A stretch of DNA of 64,000 nucleotides. Source: Nocardia shimofusensis NBRC 100134. Its GTDB lineage: Bacteria; Actinomycetota; Actinomycetes; Mycobacteriales; Mycobacteriaceae. Positions 25,382 through 34,147 of the stretch are shown in pieces. Positions within the stretch are counted from its first letter, which is position 1; each line of letters opens with the position of its first letter. The notes beneath the pieces were generated by a model. The model was not told the origin of the DNA. It saw only the letters and a list, made by a program, of their open reading frames with translations, and made no database searches. The stretch covers positions 124,001 through 188,000 of the forward strand of contig NZ_BDBT01000012.1 in the NCBI RefSeq assembly GCF_001613125.1. Direction: 5' to 3'. Both the position numbers and the translations under genes were made by a program.

Positions 25382-26889
25382 TCATCTCGCACCATCGCGT
25401 CGTGGTCGTGGGGGCGGGACCGACCGGACTGACCGCCGCGCTGTCACTGGCCCGGCACGGGATCGACTGCCTGGTGCTGGACCGGTGGGACGAGGTCTAC
25501 CCTCAGCCCCGCGCCGTCCACCTCGACGACGAGGTGTATCGCATCGTTGCCTGGGTCGGTCTCGCCGACGAGTTCGCTCGCATCTCCCGGCCCTCCGCGG
25601 GTCTGCGGCTGGTCGGCCGCGACGGCGAAGTCATGGCAGAGTTCCGGCGCGACGCGGGCGAGTCCGCGAACGGCTTTCCCCGGGCCAATATGTTCGATCA
25701 ACCGGAGTTCGAGCGGATGCTGCGGGCGGCCCTGCCGCTGTACGACGAGATCACCTTCCGCGGCGGCGTCGAGGTCACCGACGTCGTGCACACCGAGGCG
25801 GGCGTCCGGGTGGACTACCTCGACCGGGCAGGCGGCGAGCGCGCCGTCGCCCATGCCGACTACGTGCTCGGATGCGACGGCGCGAACAGTGTCGTCCGGG
25901 CGGCCATCGGTTCGCGCATGCAGGATCTGCGCTTCGAGCAGCGCTGGCTGGTCGTCGACATCGCGACGTCCGCGGACCTGGGCCACTGGGACGGCGTACA
26001 CCAGGTGTGCGATCCGGACCGCGCGGCCACCTACATGCGAATCGGCGACACGCGCTACCGGTGGGAGTTCCGGCTCAGGGCGGGAGAGAGTGCCGCCGAC
26101 TACGGCACACTGGCCGATCTCCGGCCGCTGCTCGCACCGTGGACGGGGGAGATCGACAGCTCCGGCCTCGAACTGATCCGGGTCGCGGAGTACACCTTCC
26201 GCGCCCAGGTCGCCGACCGCTGGCGGGACCGGCGCGTGTTCCTGCTCGGCGACGCCGCGCACCTCACTCCACCGTTCATCGGGCAGGGGATGGGGGCCGG
26301 CCTCCGCGACGCGTTCAACCTGACCTGGAAGCTGGCCGGCGTCCTCGACGGCGCGCTGGATCCCGATCGCCTGGAAACCTACGAACAGGAACGGAAACCG
26401 CACGCGAGAGCCATGATCCGGCTGGCGGCGACCCTCGGCCGGGCGATGACGGAGGGCGGTGTCCTCGGCGAGCTGTTCCGGCGCCGCCTCGTTCGCCTGG
26501 CAGGCCGGGTCCAGGGGGTCGGCGCGAAGGTTGCCGACGGCGTCACGCCGGCGTTGCGCGAGTCCGATTTCGTCCATCGTGCCGCGTTCCGGCGCGGATT
26601 GGCCGGAACACTGTGCCCGAACCCTGCTGTCGATGAGCGAGGCCGCCGGCTCGACGAGGTCGCGCCCGGCCGGTTCCTGGTGGTGACGACCGTCCGGCCC
26701 ACCGACGGTCAGCGGGACGAGATCGAACGTCGCGGCGGCGTCGTGATCCAGGCGAAGGCCGGATCGGGCCTTGCCCGGTGGCTGAGGGAAGGGCATGCCA
26801 CCGCTGCGATCGTCCGCCCCGACCGGATGGTCCTGCGTGCCGGGCGCTCTCTGTCGAGCCTGCACACATGGCTGCCCACGATGCTCTAG
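25378..26889 (+). CDS. FAD-dependent aromatic monooxygenase (MhpA/PheA-like)
   Basis: A 503-aa flavoprotein hydroxylase. It has the FAD Rossmann motif GAGPTGLTAALSLARHGI, the DG motif LGCDGANSVVR and the GD motif VFLLGDAAHLTPPFIGQGMG. The family (3-(3-hydroxyphenyl)propionate and phenol hydroxylases) adds one oxygen ortho to a phenolic OH using NAD(P)H, giving the catechol that an extradiol dioxygenase then opens. It is the fifth gene of the overlapping operon. The C-terminal thioredoxin-like domain is present in shortened form, as in MhpA. The stop codon lies in a 14-bp palindrome. Confidence 0.88.
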   Translation: MIISHHRVVVVGAGPTGLTAALSLARHGIDCLVLDRWDEVYPQPRAVHLDDEVYRIVAWVGLADEFARISRPSAGLRLVGRDGEVMAEFRRDAGESANGFPRANMFDQPEFERMLRAALPLYDEITFRGGVEVTDVVHTEAGVRVDYLDRAGGERAVAHADYVLGCDGANSVVRAAIGSRMQDLRFEQRWLVVDIATSADLGHWDGVHQVCDPDRAATYMRIGDTRYRWEFRLRAGESAADYGTLADLRPLLAPWTGEIDSSGLELIRVAEYTFRAQVADRWRDRRVFLLGDAAHLTPPFIGQGMGAGLRDAFNLTWKLAGVLDGALDPDRLETYEQERKPHARAMIRLAATLGRAMTEGGVLGELFRRRLVRLAGRVQGVGAKVADGVTPALRESDFVHRAAFRRGLAGTLCPNPAVDERGRRLDEVAPGRFLVVTTVRPTDGQRDEIERRGGVVIQAKAGSGLARWLREGHATAAIVRPDRMVLRAGRSLSSLHTWLPTML

Positions 26890-26910
26890 ACACGTGTCTA
26901 TACAAGTGTA
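26887..26910. promoter_or_regulatory. Palindrome over the monooxygenase stop codon, before the NTF2-like gene
   Basis: TAGACACGTGTCTA (26887-26900) is a perfect 14-bp palindrome that includes the TAG stop. A related half-palindrome TACAAGTGTA follows, with ACACGTGT and ACAAGTGT 12 bp apart. It is probably an operator for the 26987 gene; the binder is unknown. Confidence 0.55.
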
Positions 26911-26986
26911 CCGACGGCGTGTACCGTGATCGCTGCTGTCTGGAACGCCCTCGAGCGCCCGGAGTCCGCTGCACAGATCGGAGCAG

Positions 26987-27544
26987 ATGTTCATGTCCTA
27001 TCCCCGCGCCGAACTCGACGAGATGATCCGCCGCTGGCTGCAGGCGAACGACGAGTGCGAACAAGCAGGTGACTGGCGGCCGCTGGCGGAGTTCTACACC
27101 GAGGACGCCACTTACGGCTGGAACTACGGGCTCGAGCACGACTTCATGGCGGTCGGCCGCGACGAGATCCGCGACTACGCCATCGGCCTGGAGATGGACG
27201 GCCTGGACGGCTGGACCTACCCCTATCAGTCCTGGGTCGTCGACGAGGCCACCGGCGACATGATCGGCCTGTGGAAGCAGATCTGCGACGTCAAGCGCCC
27301 CGACGGAACGAACTACGCCCTCAACGGCATCCAGGGCAGCTGGTTCAAATATGCCGGCGACTATCAGTGGGGCTGGCAGCGCGACTTCTTCGACTACGGC
27401 AACGTGACCGCGCTGTTCACCGAGATGATCAAGAACGGCGACCTCACACCCGGCATCCACAAGCGCATCGATCGCGTAGTGAATTCCGGGGGAAAGCTGC
27501 CCGGCTGGTACCCGCTGGGCGGCACCCCGGTGCCCATGTGGTGA
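26987..27544 (+). CDS. SnoaL/NTF2-like protein after the catabolic operon
   Basis: 185 aa. Residues 8-45 (RRWLQANDECEQAGDWRPLAEFYTED) form the helix and hairpin typical of SnoaL-like folds, followed by an aromatic-rich barrel. The C-terminus is longer than most family members. ATG 26987 is used; a second in-frame ATG at 26993 is equally possible. It sits 97 bp after the monooxygenase with its own palindrome, so it may have a separate promoter. It is a small-molecule binding or isomerising protein by fold, and its role in the pathway is inferred from position. Confidence 0.75.
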   Translation: MFMSYPRAELDEMIRRWLQANDECEQAGDWRPLAEFYTEDATYGWNYGLEHDFMAVGRDEIRDYAIGLEMDGLDGWTYPYQSWVVDEATGDMIGLWKQICDVKRPDGTNYALNGIQGSWFKYAGDYQWGWQRDFFDYGNVTALFTEMIKNGDLTPGIHKRIDRVVNSGGKLPGWYPLGGTPVPMW

Positions 27545-27568
27545 GTCCTCGAATCTCTCGTGGCGAAT

Positions 27569-27606
27569 CGGGTCCCGAGCAGTCGAATCTGCTCGGGGCC
27601 CGGTGT
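27569..27606. terminator. Strong bidirectional terminator between convergent genes
   Basis: CGGGTCCCGAGCAG pairs with CTGCTCGGGGCCCG (14 bp with one T-G pair) around the loop TCGAAT, then TGTTTT. It ends the catabolic region and also faces the SRPBCC gene. Confidence 0.85.
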
Positions 27607-27635
27607 TTTCCGCCCCTGGCGCCCGGTCGCGCGGT

Positions 27636-28088
27636 TCAGCTGGTTCGTGGTGCGGTGAGTTCCGAGTCTGCGGCGTCGAGTACGCGGCGGAAGCCGTAGG
27701 CGAGCAGCGGGCGGGCCAGGTGGCGGGTGAGGAAGGCGCCGAAGGGGAGGCGTAGCTGGACGGTGGTCGTCCATACGACGTGGGTGCCTTCGGGGGTTTC
27801 GGTGAAGCTCACTCGACCCTCCCGGTGGTCGGCGGGCGGAATGCTGCGGTAGACGTGGTAGTCGAAGGAGTGCGGCGGGTTGTAGGAGGTGATGCGTTCC
27901 CAGAACAGCCCGACGGCCCAGACGAGGAACCGCACCGCCCCGCTCCCGTACGGGGCTTCCGCCCCGGACGTGGTGAGGCGCTCGTGTAGCACCAACGGAG
28001 TGTGGGTGTAGTTGTGGGCGTTGCTGATCCAATCGAAGACCGCCTGCGGTGGGGCGGCGATCGTGCGCTCGACGGTGATCGTTTCCAT
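27636..28088 (-). CDS. SRPBCC-family protein (START/Bet v1-like fold)
   Basis: A 150-aa protein. The first strand ETITVERTIAAPPQAVFDWISN is the standard opening of polyketide-cyclase/dehydrase and Bet v1-like lipid-binding proteins. The terminal amphipathic helix (LTRHLARPLLAYGFRRVLDAA) closes the cavity. Members bind hydrophobic ligands; enzymatic activity cannot be inferred. It is transcribed on its own, with an inverted repeat about 60 bp upstream of its start. Confidence 0.78.
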   Translation of the reverse strand: METITVERTIAAPPQAVFDWISNAHNYTHTPLVLHERLTTSGAEAPYGSGAVRFLVWAVGLFWERITSYNPPHSFDYHVYRSIPPADHREGRVSFTETPEGTHVVWTTTVQLRLPFGAFLTRHLARPLLAYGFRRVLDAADSELTAPRTS

Positions 28089-28448
28089 GAGTCCCCCCGA
28101 TGTCGATGGGTTCGTCGGACGGGAAGTCGCGCCTCGCCGTCTCCGAACTACTACATCACATAGTAGATTCTCGTGGGCGCAGATGTGAGCGTTTGTCGGG
28201 CGCAGTCACTCTCGCTTCCCCTGATCGCAGTGTGTGCTCGTTCCGGTCGGCCCGTTTGCCGCTCTCGTGTCGGTCGTGTCCCGAGGTCGGACGGGGCTCG
28301 CGGTGATCTCCGGCCGAACCACCGGACCCCACCTGGGGTGGTGATTCACTCCACCTCGGGGAAGGTTCCCGGCACCCGAGGCCCCTGATGCGCGGCGCCG
28401 ATTTGCCGGAGAGTGGGGATTCCAGTCGTCCAGGAATCGGAGCCCGCA
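28089..28448. other. Divergent intergenic region, 360 bp
   Basis: Lies between the SRPBCC and alpha/beta hydrolase genes, both transcribed outward. No gene is supported; open frames here lack ribosome sites and protein character. It contains the inverted repeat at 28148-28166 and a small CCCCA-cc-TGGGG hairpin near 28330. Confidence 0.6.
28148..28166. promoter_or_regulatory. Inverted repeat upstream of the SRPBCC gene
   Basis: CTACTA-CATCACA-TAGTAG, 6-bp arms with a 7-bp spacer, in an AT-rich patch 60 bp before the SRPBCC start. It looks like an operator overlapping a promoter; no adjacent regulator gene. Confidence 0.5.
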
Positions 28449-29393
28449 ATGTCCACCACCCGCATGATCGCCGCCTCGCCGGGGCGTCGCGTCACGGTCG
28501 TCGCCGACGACGGCGTGGCGCTCGCGGTGCGGGAATACGGACCGCGCGACGCCGAACTCACCGTGGTCCTCGCGCACGGCCACTGCCTGCGCACCGAATC
28601 CTGGGCCGATGTCCGCGACGCGCTGTTGCGCGAATACGCGGGTGCGCGGGTGGTCTGCTACGACCATCGCGGCCACGGCGCCTCGGCGGCCGCGCCGTAT
28701 CAGAGCTACCACCTCGACCAGCTCGGCCGTGACCTGAGTGCGGTGCTCGACGCCCTCGCACCGTCCGGGCCGGTCGTGTTGGCCGGGCATTCCATGGGCG
28801 GGATGACCGTGCTCACCTACGCGGCGCAGAATCCGCACGAGATCGGCACCAGGATCGTCGGGGTCGCGCTGCTGGCGACGGCGGCGAGCGGTGTCGCGGA
28901 CGCCGGCTTCGGGCGGCTGCTGCGCAACCCGGCGATCCCGATGTTCCAGCGCGCCGTGCGGCGAGCGCCCGGCGTGATGCACCGCGCGAAGTTGCTGGCC
29001 TGCAAGCTGTTCGCGCCGGTGATCCGGGTGGCGGAGTTCGGCAACCGCCGGGTCGGCCCGCAGGTGCTCGCGCTCGCGAACGCCATGCACAACGAGACCT
29101 CGATCGTCACGATGGCCAGCTTCCTCAGCGCCTTCCTCACCTACGACCGCACCGACGCACTTCCGCTGCTCTCCCGCATCCCCACCGTGGTGCTGTGCGG
29201 GTCGGCGGATCTGATGACCCCGCCCTCGCACGCCCTCGAGATGGCCGCCGGGATCGACGGCTCGTCGCTGGTGATCCTCGACGGCGCAGGGCATTCGGTG
29301 ATCCTCGAACAGCCGCGCGAGGTGGCCGAGGTGCTGGCCCGCTTGCTGGCACGGGTGCGCCGGGGCGACCGGGCCGGGTACGTGGCGGCCTGA
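28449..29393 (+). CDS. Alpha/beta hydrolase
   Basis: A 314-aa hydrolase with all three catalytic elements: nucleophile Ser 115 in GHSMGG, an acid in LCGSADLMTP and His in DGAGHSVILEQP. The oxyanion strand AHGHCLRTESW follows the first conserved beta strand. The region between the nucleophile and the acid is a helical cap. It could be an esterase, lipase or C-C bond hydrolase of the MhpC type. The nearby ring-cleavage operon makes the last attractive, but a terminator and another gene separate them. ATG 28449 is preceded by GGAG; a frame start 36 bp earlier is less likely. Confidence 0.82.
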   Translation: MSTTRMIAASPGRRVTVVADDGVALAVREYGPRDAELTVVLAHGHCLRTESWADVRDALLREYAGARVVCYDHRGHGASAAAPYQSYHLDQLGRDLSAVLDALAPSGPVVLAGHSMGGMTVLTYAAQNPHEIGTRIVGVALLATAASGVADAGFGRLLRNPAIPMFQRAVRRAPGVMHRAKLLACKLFAPVIRVAEFGNRRVGPQVLALANAMHNETSIVTMASFLSAFLTYDRTDALPLLSRIPTVVLCGSADLMTPPSHALEMAAGIDGSSLVILDGAGHSVILEQPREVAEVLARLLARVRRGDRAGYVAA

Positions 29394-29434
29394 GACGGCA
29401 ATTCCGTACGGCCCGCATCGCTTACGATGCCGTG

Positions 29435-29965
29435 ATGCGTATTTCCCTGTCGGTTCCCTACGACGAGAGGCAGATGCGGCGCACCCTCACCTTCCTCGTG
29501 GGGCGACAGGCAAAGATCGCCCGCCTCGTGGGCGCAGTCGGTCTTTTCGCGGGGATACTCCTCCTGATGTTCCGGACCCCTGTCGTGTGGGCGCCCTACG
29601 TCGTGCTGGCTGCGAGCCTTTACCTGCTGTTCGGCATGGTGCCGGTGACGGTGGCCTGGTCGATGCGGTCCCAGGCCGCGGCCGCCAAGGAGGACATGCA
29701 GCTGACCCTCGACGAGGAAGGGATCACCTTGGCCGCGCCTCGGGCCGAATCGCGACTGAGCTGGGCCGGGATCGACCGCATGGAAGAGACCGCCGAAGTC
29801 TGGTACGCCATGTTCGGCAAGTTGCAGGCGGTGCCCATCCCGAAGGATCTGATGACCGAGGCGGAGCGTACGACGTTCGCGGACTTCGTCTCGAGGTGGC
29901 AGGCCGAACGGCAGTCGGGGCGGTCGGAGCGCGGAAATATCGACCGGACGGGCGAATCGTCGTAG
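29435..29965 (+). CDS. YcxB-like membrane protein
   Basis: 176 aa, with an N-terminal strand (RISLSVPYDERQMRRTL) and two membrane helices (about 27-47 and 52-75). The soluble C-terminal domain has the YcxB-like pattern LSWAGIDRMEETAEVWYAMFGKLQAVPIPK. The family is widespread and of unknown function. It lies 41 bp after the hydrolase and 10 bp before the ATPase gene on the same strand, so one transcript is probable. A GTG directly before the ATG is an equivalent start. Confidence 0.72.
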   Translation: MRISLSVPYDERQMRRTLTFLVGRQAKIARLVGAVGLFAGILLLMFRTPVVWAPYVVLAASLYLLFGMVPVTVAWSMRSQAAAAKEDMQLTLDEEGITLAAPRAESRLSWAGIDRMEETAEVWYAMFGKLQAVPIPKDLMTEAERTTFADFVSRWQAERQSGRSERGNIDRTGESS

Positions 29966-29975
29966 TTTCGATGGG

Positions 29976-31406
29976 GTGACGGTTCCGACTGACCTCCCCA
30001 CCACTGTCGGCGACCTGCGCGCGGCCGGTTACCGGCCGCGCGGGGTGAAGGCCGAGATCCGTGCGAACCTGCTGGCGAAGCTGGGGGCGGGGGAGGACCC
30101 CTGGCCGGGCATCGTCGGCTTCGAGCGCACCGTGCTGCCGCAGCTCGAGCGGGCCCTGCTGGCGGGCCACGATGTGGTCCTGCTGGGCGAACGCGGCCAG
30201 GGCAAGACCAGGCTGCTGCGCACTCTGCTCGGCCTGCTCGACGAATGGACCCCGGTGATCGCCGGGGCCGAACTGGGCGAGCACCCGCTCGACCCGATCA
30301 GCACGGCCGGACGCAGGCTCGCCGCCGAGCTCGGCGACGACCTGCCGGTCGCGTGGCGGCACCGCTCGCAGCGCTATGCCGAGAAGCTCGCCACGCCGGA
30401 CACCTCGGTGGGCGACCTGATCGGTGACGTCGACCCGGTCAAGGTCGCCGAAGGGCGCAGCCTCGGCGACCCGGAGACCATCCACTTCGGCCTGGTTCCT
30501 CGCGCGCATCGCGGCATCGTCGCGATCAACGAGCTGCCCGACCTGGCCGAACGCATCCAGGTCGCGCTGCTCAACGTGATGGAGGAACGCGACATCCAGG
30601 TCCGCGGCTACACCCTGCGCCTGCCCCTGGACGTGCTGCTGGTGGCCACCGCCAACCCCGAGGACTACACCAACCGCGGCCGCATCATCACCCCGCTCAA
30701 GGACCGGTTCGGCGCCGAGATCCGCACCCACTACCCGCTGGACGTGACCGCCGAGATCGCGCTGGTCCGGCAGGAAGCCGATCTGGTCGCGGAGGTGGGC
30801 GAACCGCTGATCGAGGTGCTCGCCAGGTTCGTGCGGCACCTGCGCGACTCCCCGGCGATCGACCAGCGTTCGGGTGTGTCGGCGCGGTTCGCGGTGGCGG
30901 CCGCGGAGACGGTCGCCGCCGCCGCGCTGCGCAGGTCCGCGCTGACCGGGGAGAATCCGGCCGTGGCCAGGCCGGTCGACCTGGATTCGGTGGCGGCGGT
31001 GTTGCGCGGCAAGCTGGAGTTCGAGTCCGGTGAGGAAGGCCGCGAACAGGAGCATCTCGCGCATCTGCTGCGCCGTGCGTTCGCCGAGACCGCCCGTGAC
31101 CGGCTGGGCGGGCTGAATCTGCGGCCGCTGGTGGAAGCCGTCGCCGCCGGCCACCCGGTGACCACCGGCGACCGGGTGCCCGGCGCGGAAGTGCTGTCCG
31201 CGCTGCCCGAACTGCCGGTGCTGCACGAGGTCGCCGAGCGGCTCGACGTTCAGGCTTCGGATCAACCCGCACGGATCGCCTCGGCGGTCGAATTCGCTTT
31301 GGAGTCGCTGTTCCTCGCTCGCGAGATCGCCAAGGACGTCAGCGGTTCCGCCGATGGGGCTACCGGCGGTTCCGCCGACGGCGCCACCGTGTACCGCCGA
31401 CCATGA
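29976..31406 (+). CDS. Magnesium-chelatase-like AAA+ ATPase (Rv0958-like)
   Basis: A 476-aa AAA+ protein with Walker A GERGQGKTR, a Walker B region GIVAINELPDL and sensor 1 VATANPEDYTNRGRI. The helical C-terminal half resembles the chelatase I-subunit. By size and partner it resembles mycobacterial Rv0958. No chlorophyll or cobaltochelatase H-type subunit is nearby, so metal insertion into a tetrapyrrole is not implied. A chaperone or complex-remodelling role with the VWA partner is more likely. Its stop overlaps the VWA gene start (ATGA). Confidence 0.85.
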   Translation: MTVPTDLPTTVGDLRAAGYRPRGVKAEIRANLLAKLGAGEDPWPGIVGFERTVLPQLERALLAGHDVVLLGERGQGKTRLLRTLLGLLDEWTPVIAGAELGEHPLDPISTAGRRLAAELGDDLPVAWRHRSQRYAEKLATPDTSVGDLIGDVDPVKVAEGRSLGDPETIHFGLVPRAHRGIVAINELPDLAERIQVALLNVMEERDIQVRGYTLRLPLDVLLVATANPEDYTNRGRIITPLKDRFGAEIRTHYPLDVTAEIALVRQEADLVAEVGEPLIEVLARFVRHLRDSPAIDQRSGVSARFAVAAAETVAAAALRRSALTGENPAVARPVDLDSVAAVLRGKLEFESGEEGREQEHLAHLLRRAFAETARDRLGGLNLRPLVEAVAAGHPVTTGDRVPGAEVLSALPELPVLHEVAERLDVQASDQPARIASAVEFALESLFLAREIAKDVSGSADGATGGSADGATVYRRP

Positions 31407-33355
31407 CCAGCGCCGACCGTTACTCCTACGGCCCGTATCACGACGGACCGGACCCGCTCGCGCCACCGGTCGACCTGCGCGCCGCGCTCGACATGGTCGG
31501 CCAGGAAGTCATGGCGGGCAGTTCGCCGCGCTCGGCGCTCGAAGAACTGCTCCGCCGCGGCACCCGCGACATGCGCGGCCTCGAGGAGCTGACCAGGCGG
31601 TTGTGGCAGAAACGGGCCGCGATCACCCGTGATCACCGGCTGGACGGCACGCTGCGCCGGGTGCGCGAACTGCTGGACGAGGCGCTGGAAGCCGAACGGC
31701 GCGCACTGTTCCCCGACCCCTCCGACGACGCCCGCTTCGCCGAAGCACGCCTGGACGCCCTGCCGTCGAGCACCGCCGCGGCGGTCAGCGAGCTCTCGGA
31801 ATATCCCTGGCGGTCCGAGACCGGCCGGGAGAACTATCAGGCCATTCGTGAACTGCTCGGCCGCGAACTGCTCGAGTCGCGGTTCGACAGCATGAAGCAG
31901 GCGCTGCAGAGCACCACCCCCGAGGACCTCGAACGGGTCCGCCGGATGATGACCGACCTCAACGAACTGCTCGCCGCCCACACGCGCGGCGAAGACGTCG
32001 AGCAGCGGTTCGTCGAGTTCATGGCCGAGCACGGTGAGTTCTTCCCCGAAAACCCCCGCGACATCGAGGAATTGATCGACGCGCTCGCCGCCAGAGCCGC
32101 CGCCGCGCAACGCATGATGAATTCGATGTCGCAGCAGCAGCGCGCGGAACTCGAGCAGCTCATCGATCAGGCTTTCGGCGATCCCCGGCTGGCCGAGCAG
32201 GTCGGCGCGCTCGACGCCAACCTGCGGCACCTGCGCCCCGACGCCGACTGGGACTCCTCGCGCCGGTTCCGCGGCGACGACCCGCTCGGCATGGGTGACG
32301 GCGCGCAGGCTCTGCAGGACCTCGCCGAGCTGGATGCCCTCGCCGAACAACTCTCCCAGGCCTATCCGGGCGCTCAGCTCGAGGACATCGACCTGGAGGC
32401 GCTGGCCCGCCACCTCGGCGAGGACGCCCGCGTGGACGCCGCCCGACTGGCCGAACTGGAGCGCGAACTGCGTCGTCAGGGCCTGTTCGAGCGCGCGCCG
32501 GACGGGTCGCTCCGGTTGACGCCCAAGGCATTACGTCGCCTCGGCGAGGTGGCGCTGCGGGACGTGATCGGGCAGTTGCGAGCCAGGCGCGGTGAACGTG
32601 ATACCGCCCGGGCCGGAGCGGCGGGAGAGCCGACCGGGGCGTCGCGGGCCTGGCGGTTCGGCGATACCGAGCCGTGGGACGTGTCGCGGACGGTGCGCAA
32701 CGCGGTGCTGCGTTCGGCCTCGACAGGCAGCCGGAGCGTGCGGCTGGACGTGACGGACGTGGAGATCATGGAGACCGAGCAGCGCTCCCGCGCGGCGGTC
32801 GCGCTGTGTGTGGACACCTCCTGGTCGATGGTGCAGGACGGCCGCTGGGTGCCGATGAAACGCACCGCGCTGGCGCTGCACCAGCTCATCAGCACCCGAT
32901 TCCGTTCCGACGCACTCGATCTCATCACCTTCGGCCGCCACGCCACGACCGTCGACATCGGCGAGCTGACCGCGTTGGACGCGGTGTGGGAACAGGGCAC
33001 CAATCTGCACCACGCCCTGCTGCTGGCCGGCCGTCACCTGCGCAGGCACCCGGACGCGGTGCCGGTCGTGCTGGTCGTCACCGACGGCGAGCCCACCGCC
33101 CACCTGGAACCCGACGGCGAGGCGTACTTCCAGTGGCCGTCGGCCCCCCGCACCCTGGCGGTGACCATGGCCCAGGTCGATTCGCTGGCGAAGCTGGGCG
33201 CCTCGGTGTCGGTGTTCATGCTCGGTGAGAATCCCCGCCTGGAGGCGTTCGTCGATCTGGTTGCGCGCCGCAGCGGGGGCCGGGTGATCGCCCCGGACCT
33301 CGACGGACTGGGGGCCGCGGTGGTGTCGGACTACCTGCGGGGACGGCGAGGCTGA
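31403..33355 (+). CDS. VWA-domain protein paired with the chelatase-like ATPase (Rv0959-like)
   Basis: A 650-aa protein. The N-terminal two thirds are long, charged and largely helical (Glu/Arg/Leu/Gln-rich, including an SQQQRAELEQLIDQ stretch). The C-terminal VWA domain has a MIDAS VDTSWSM and the acidic loop VTDGEPTAH. ATG 31403 overlaps the upstream stop. Together with the ATPase it forms the second AAA+/VWA pair in this window; the first (8111-10605) has a different, metallopeptidase-bearing VWA partner. In these pairs the VWA protein presents a substrate to the ATPase ring. Confidence 0.85.
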   Translation: MTSADRYSYGPYHDGPDPLAPPVDLRAALDMVGQEVMAGSSPRSALEELLRRGTRDMRGLEELTRRLWQKRAAITRDHRLDGTLRRVRELLDEALEAERRALFPDPSDDARFAEARLDALPSSTAAAVSELSEYPWRSETGRENYQAIRELLGRELLESRFDSMKQALQSTTPEDLERVRRMMTDLNELLAAHTRGEDVEQRFVEFMAEHGEFFPENPRDIEELIDALAARAAAAQRMMNSMSQQQRAELEQLIDQAFGDPRLAEQVGALDANLRHLRPDADWDSSRRFRGDDPLGMGDGAQALQDLAELDALAEQLSQAYPGAQLEDIDLEALARHLGEDARVDAARLAELERELRRQGLFERAPDGSLRLTPKALRRLGEVALRDVIGQLRARRGERDTARAGAAGEPTGASRAWRFGDTEPWDVSRTVRNAVLRSASTGSRSVRLDVTDVEIMETEQRSRAAVALCVDTSWSMVQDGRWVPMKRTALALHQLISTRFRSDALDLITFGRHATTVDIGELTALDAVWEQGTNLHHALLLAGRHLRRHPDAVPVVLVVTDGEPTAHLEPDGEAYFQWPSAPRTLAVTMAQVDSLAKLGASVSVFMLGENPRLEAFVDLVARRSGGRVIAPDLDGLGAAVVSDYLRGRRG

Positions 33356-33388
33356 AGCCGTCGCCGTCACGGTTCGCGCGGCGGCGAC

Positions 33389-34147
33389 CTACTGCACCCG
33401 CTCCCACCCCCGCCGCGGTGCGCGGGCGCCGAGTTGCTCGTCGCGGCTGCGGTAGACGATGTAGGGCCTGGTCAGATAGCCCAGCGGCATGGAGAACACG
33501 TGCACCAGCCGGCTGAAGGGCCAGAAGGCGAACAGGATCCAGGCGGACAGGACGTGTAGCTGGAAGCCGAGCGGGGCTCGGAGGATGAGGCCGGTGTCGG
33601 GCTGGAAGGCGAAGATCGAGCGGAACCAGGGGGCGACGGTTTCGCGGTAGTTGTGCGGTTCGTCGGTGAGGTTGGCCAGCACGGTGGTGCCGAGACCGAG
33701 CACGAGGGTGCCGACCAGCAGGATGTACATGATCTTGTCGTTGCGGGTGGTGGCGGAGAATACGGGGCCCACGGTGCGGCGGCGGTAGACGAGGATGGCG
33801 GCGCCGGTGAGCGTCGCGATACCGGCGATCACGCCGAGGGTGAACGCGACGACGTGATAGGCGGTCTCGCTGATGCCGACGGCGTCGGTCCAGGATTCGG
33901 GGATCAGCAGCCCGATGACGTGGCCGACGATGACGACCAGGATGCCGAAATGGAACAGCGGGCTGCCCAGGCGCAGCAGCCGGTTCTCGTAGAGCTGGGA
34001 GGAGCGGGTGGTCCAGCCGAACTTGTCGTATCGGTAGCGCCAGTAGTGGCCGACGACGAAGATCGCCAGGGCGGCATAGGGCACGGCGACCCACAGCAGT
34101 GTCTCGGCGGCGGTGGGGTCGGCGGCGCTGGCGAGATGCGCGGTCAT
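33389..34147 (-). CDS. narI: Respiratory nitrate reductase gamma subunit, NarI
   Basis: A 252-aa cytochrome b subunit with five membrane helices. His residues at 66 and 76 and the pair in FQLHVLSAWILF...RLVHVF fit the four axial ligands of hemes bD and bP. It takes electrons from menaquinol and passes them to NarH, and it anchors the complex in the membrane. ATG 34147 overlaps the narJ stop (ATGA); the longer open frame upstream is a narJ shadow. It is the last gene of the operon. A short stem (GTCGCCG/CGGCGAC) lies just beyond its stop at 33360-33388. Confidence 0.94.
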   Translation of the reverse strand: MTAHLASAADPTAAETLLWVAVPYAALAIFVVGHYWRYRYDKFGWTTRSSQLYENRLLRLGSPLFHFGILVVIVGHVIGLLIPESWTDAVGISETAYHVVAFTLGVIAGIATLTGAAILVYRRRTVGPVFSATTRNDKIMYILLVGTLVLGLGTTVLANLTDEPHNYRETVAPWFRSIFAFQPDTGLILRAPLGFQLHVLSAWILFAFWPFSRLVHVFSMPLGYLTRPYIVYRSRDEQLGARAPRRGWERVQ

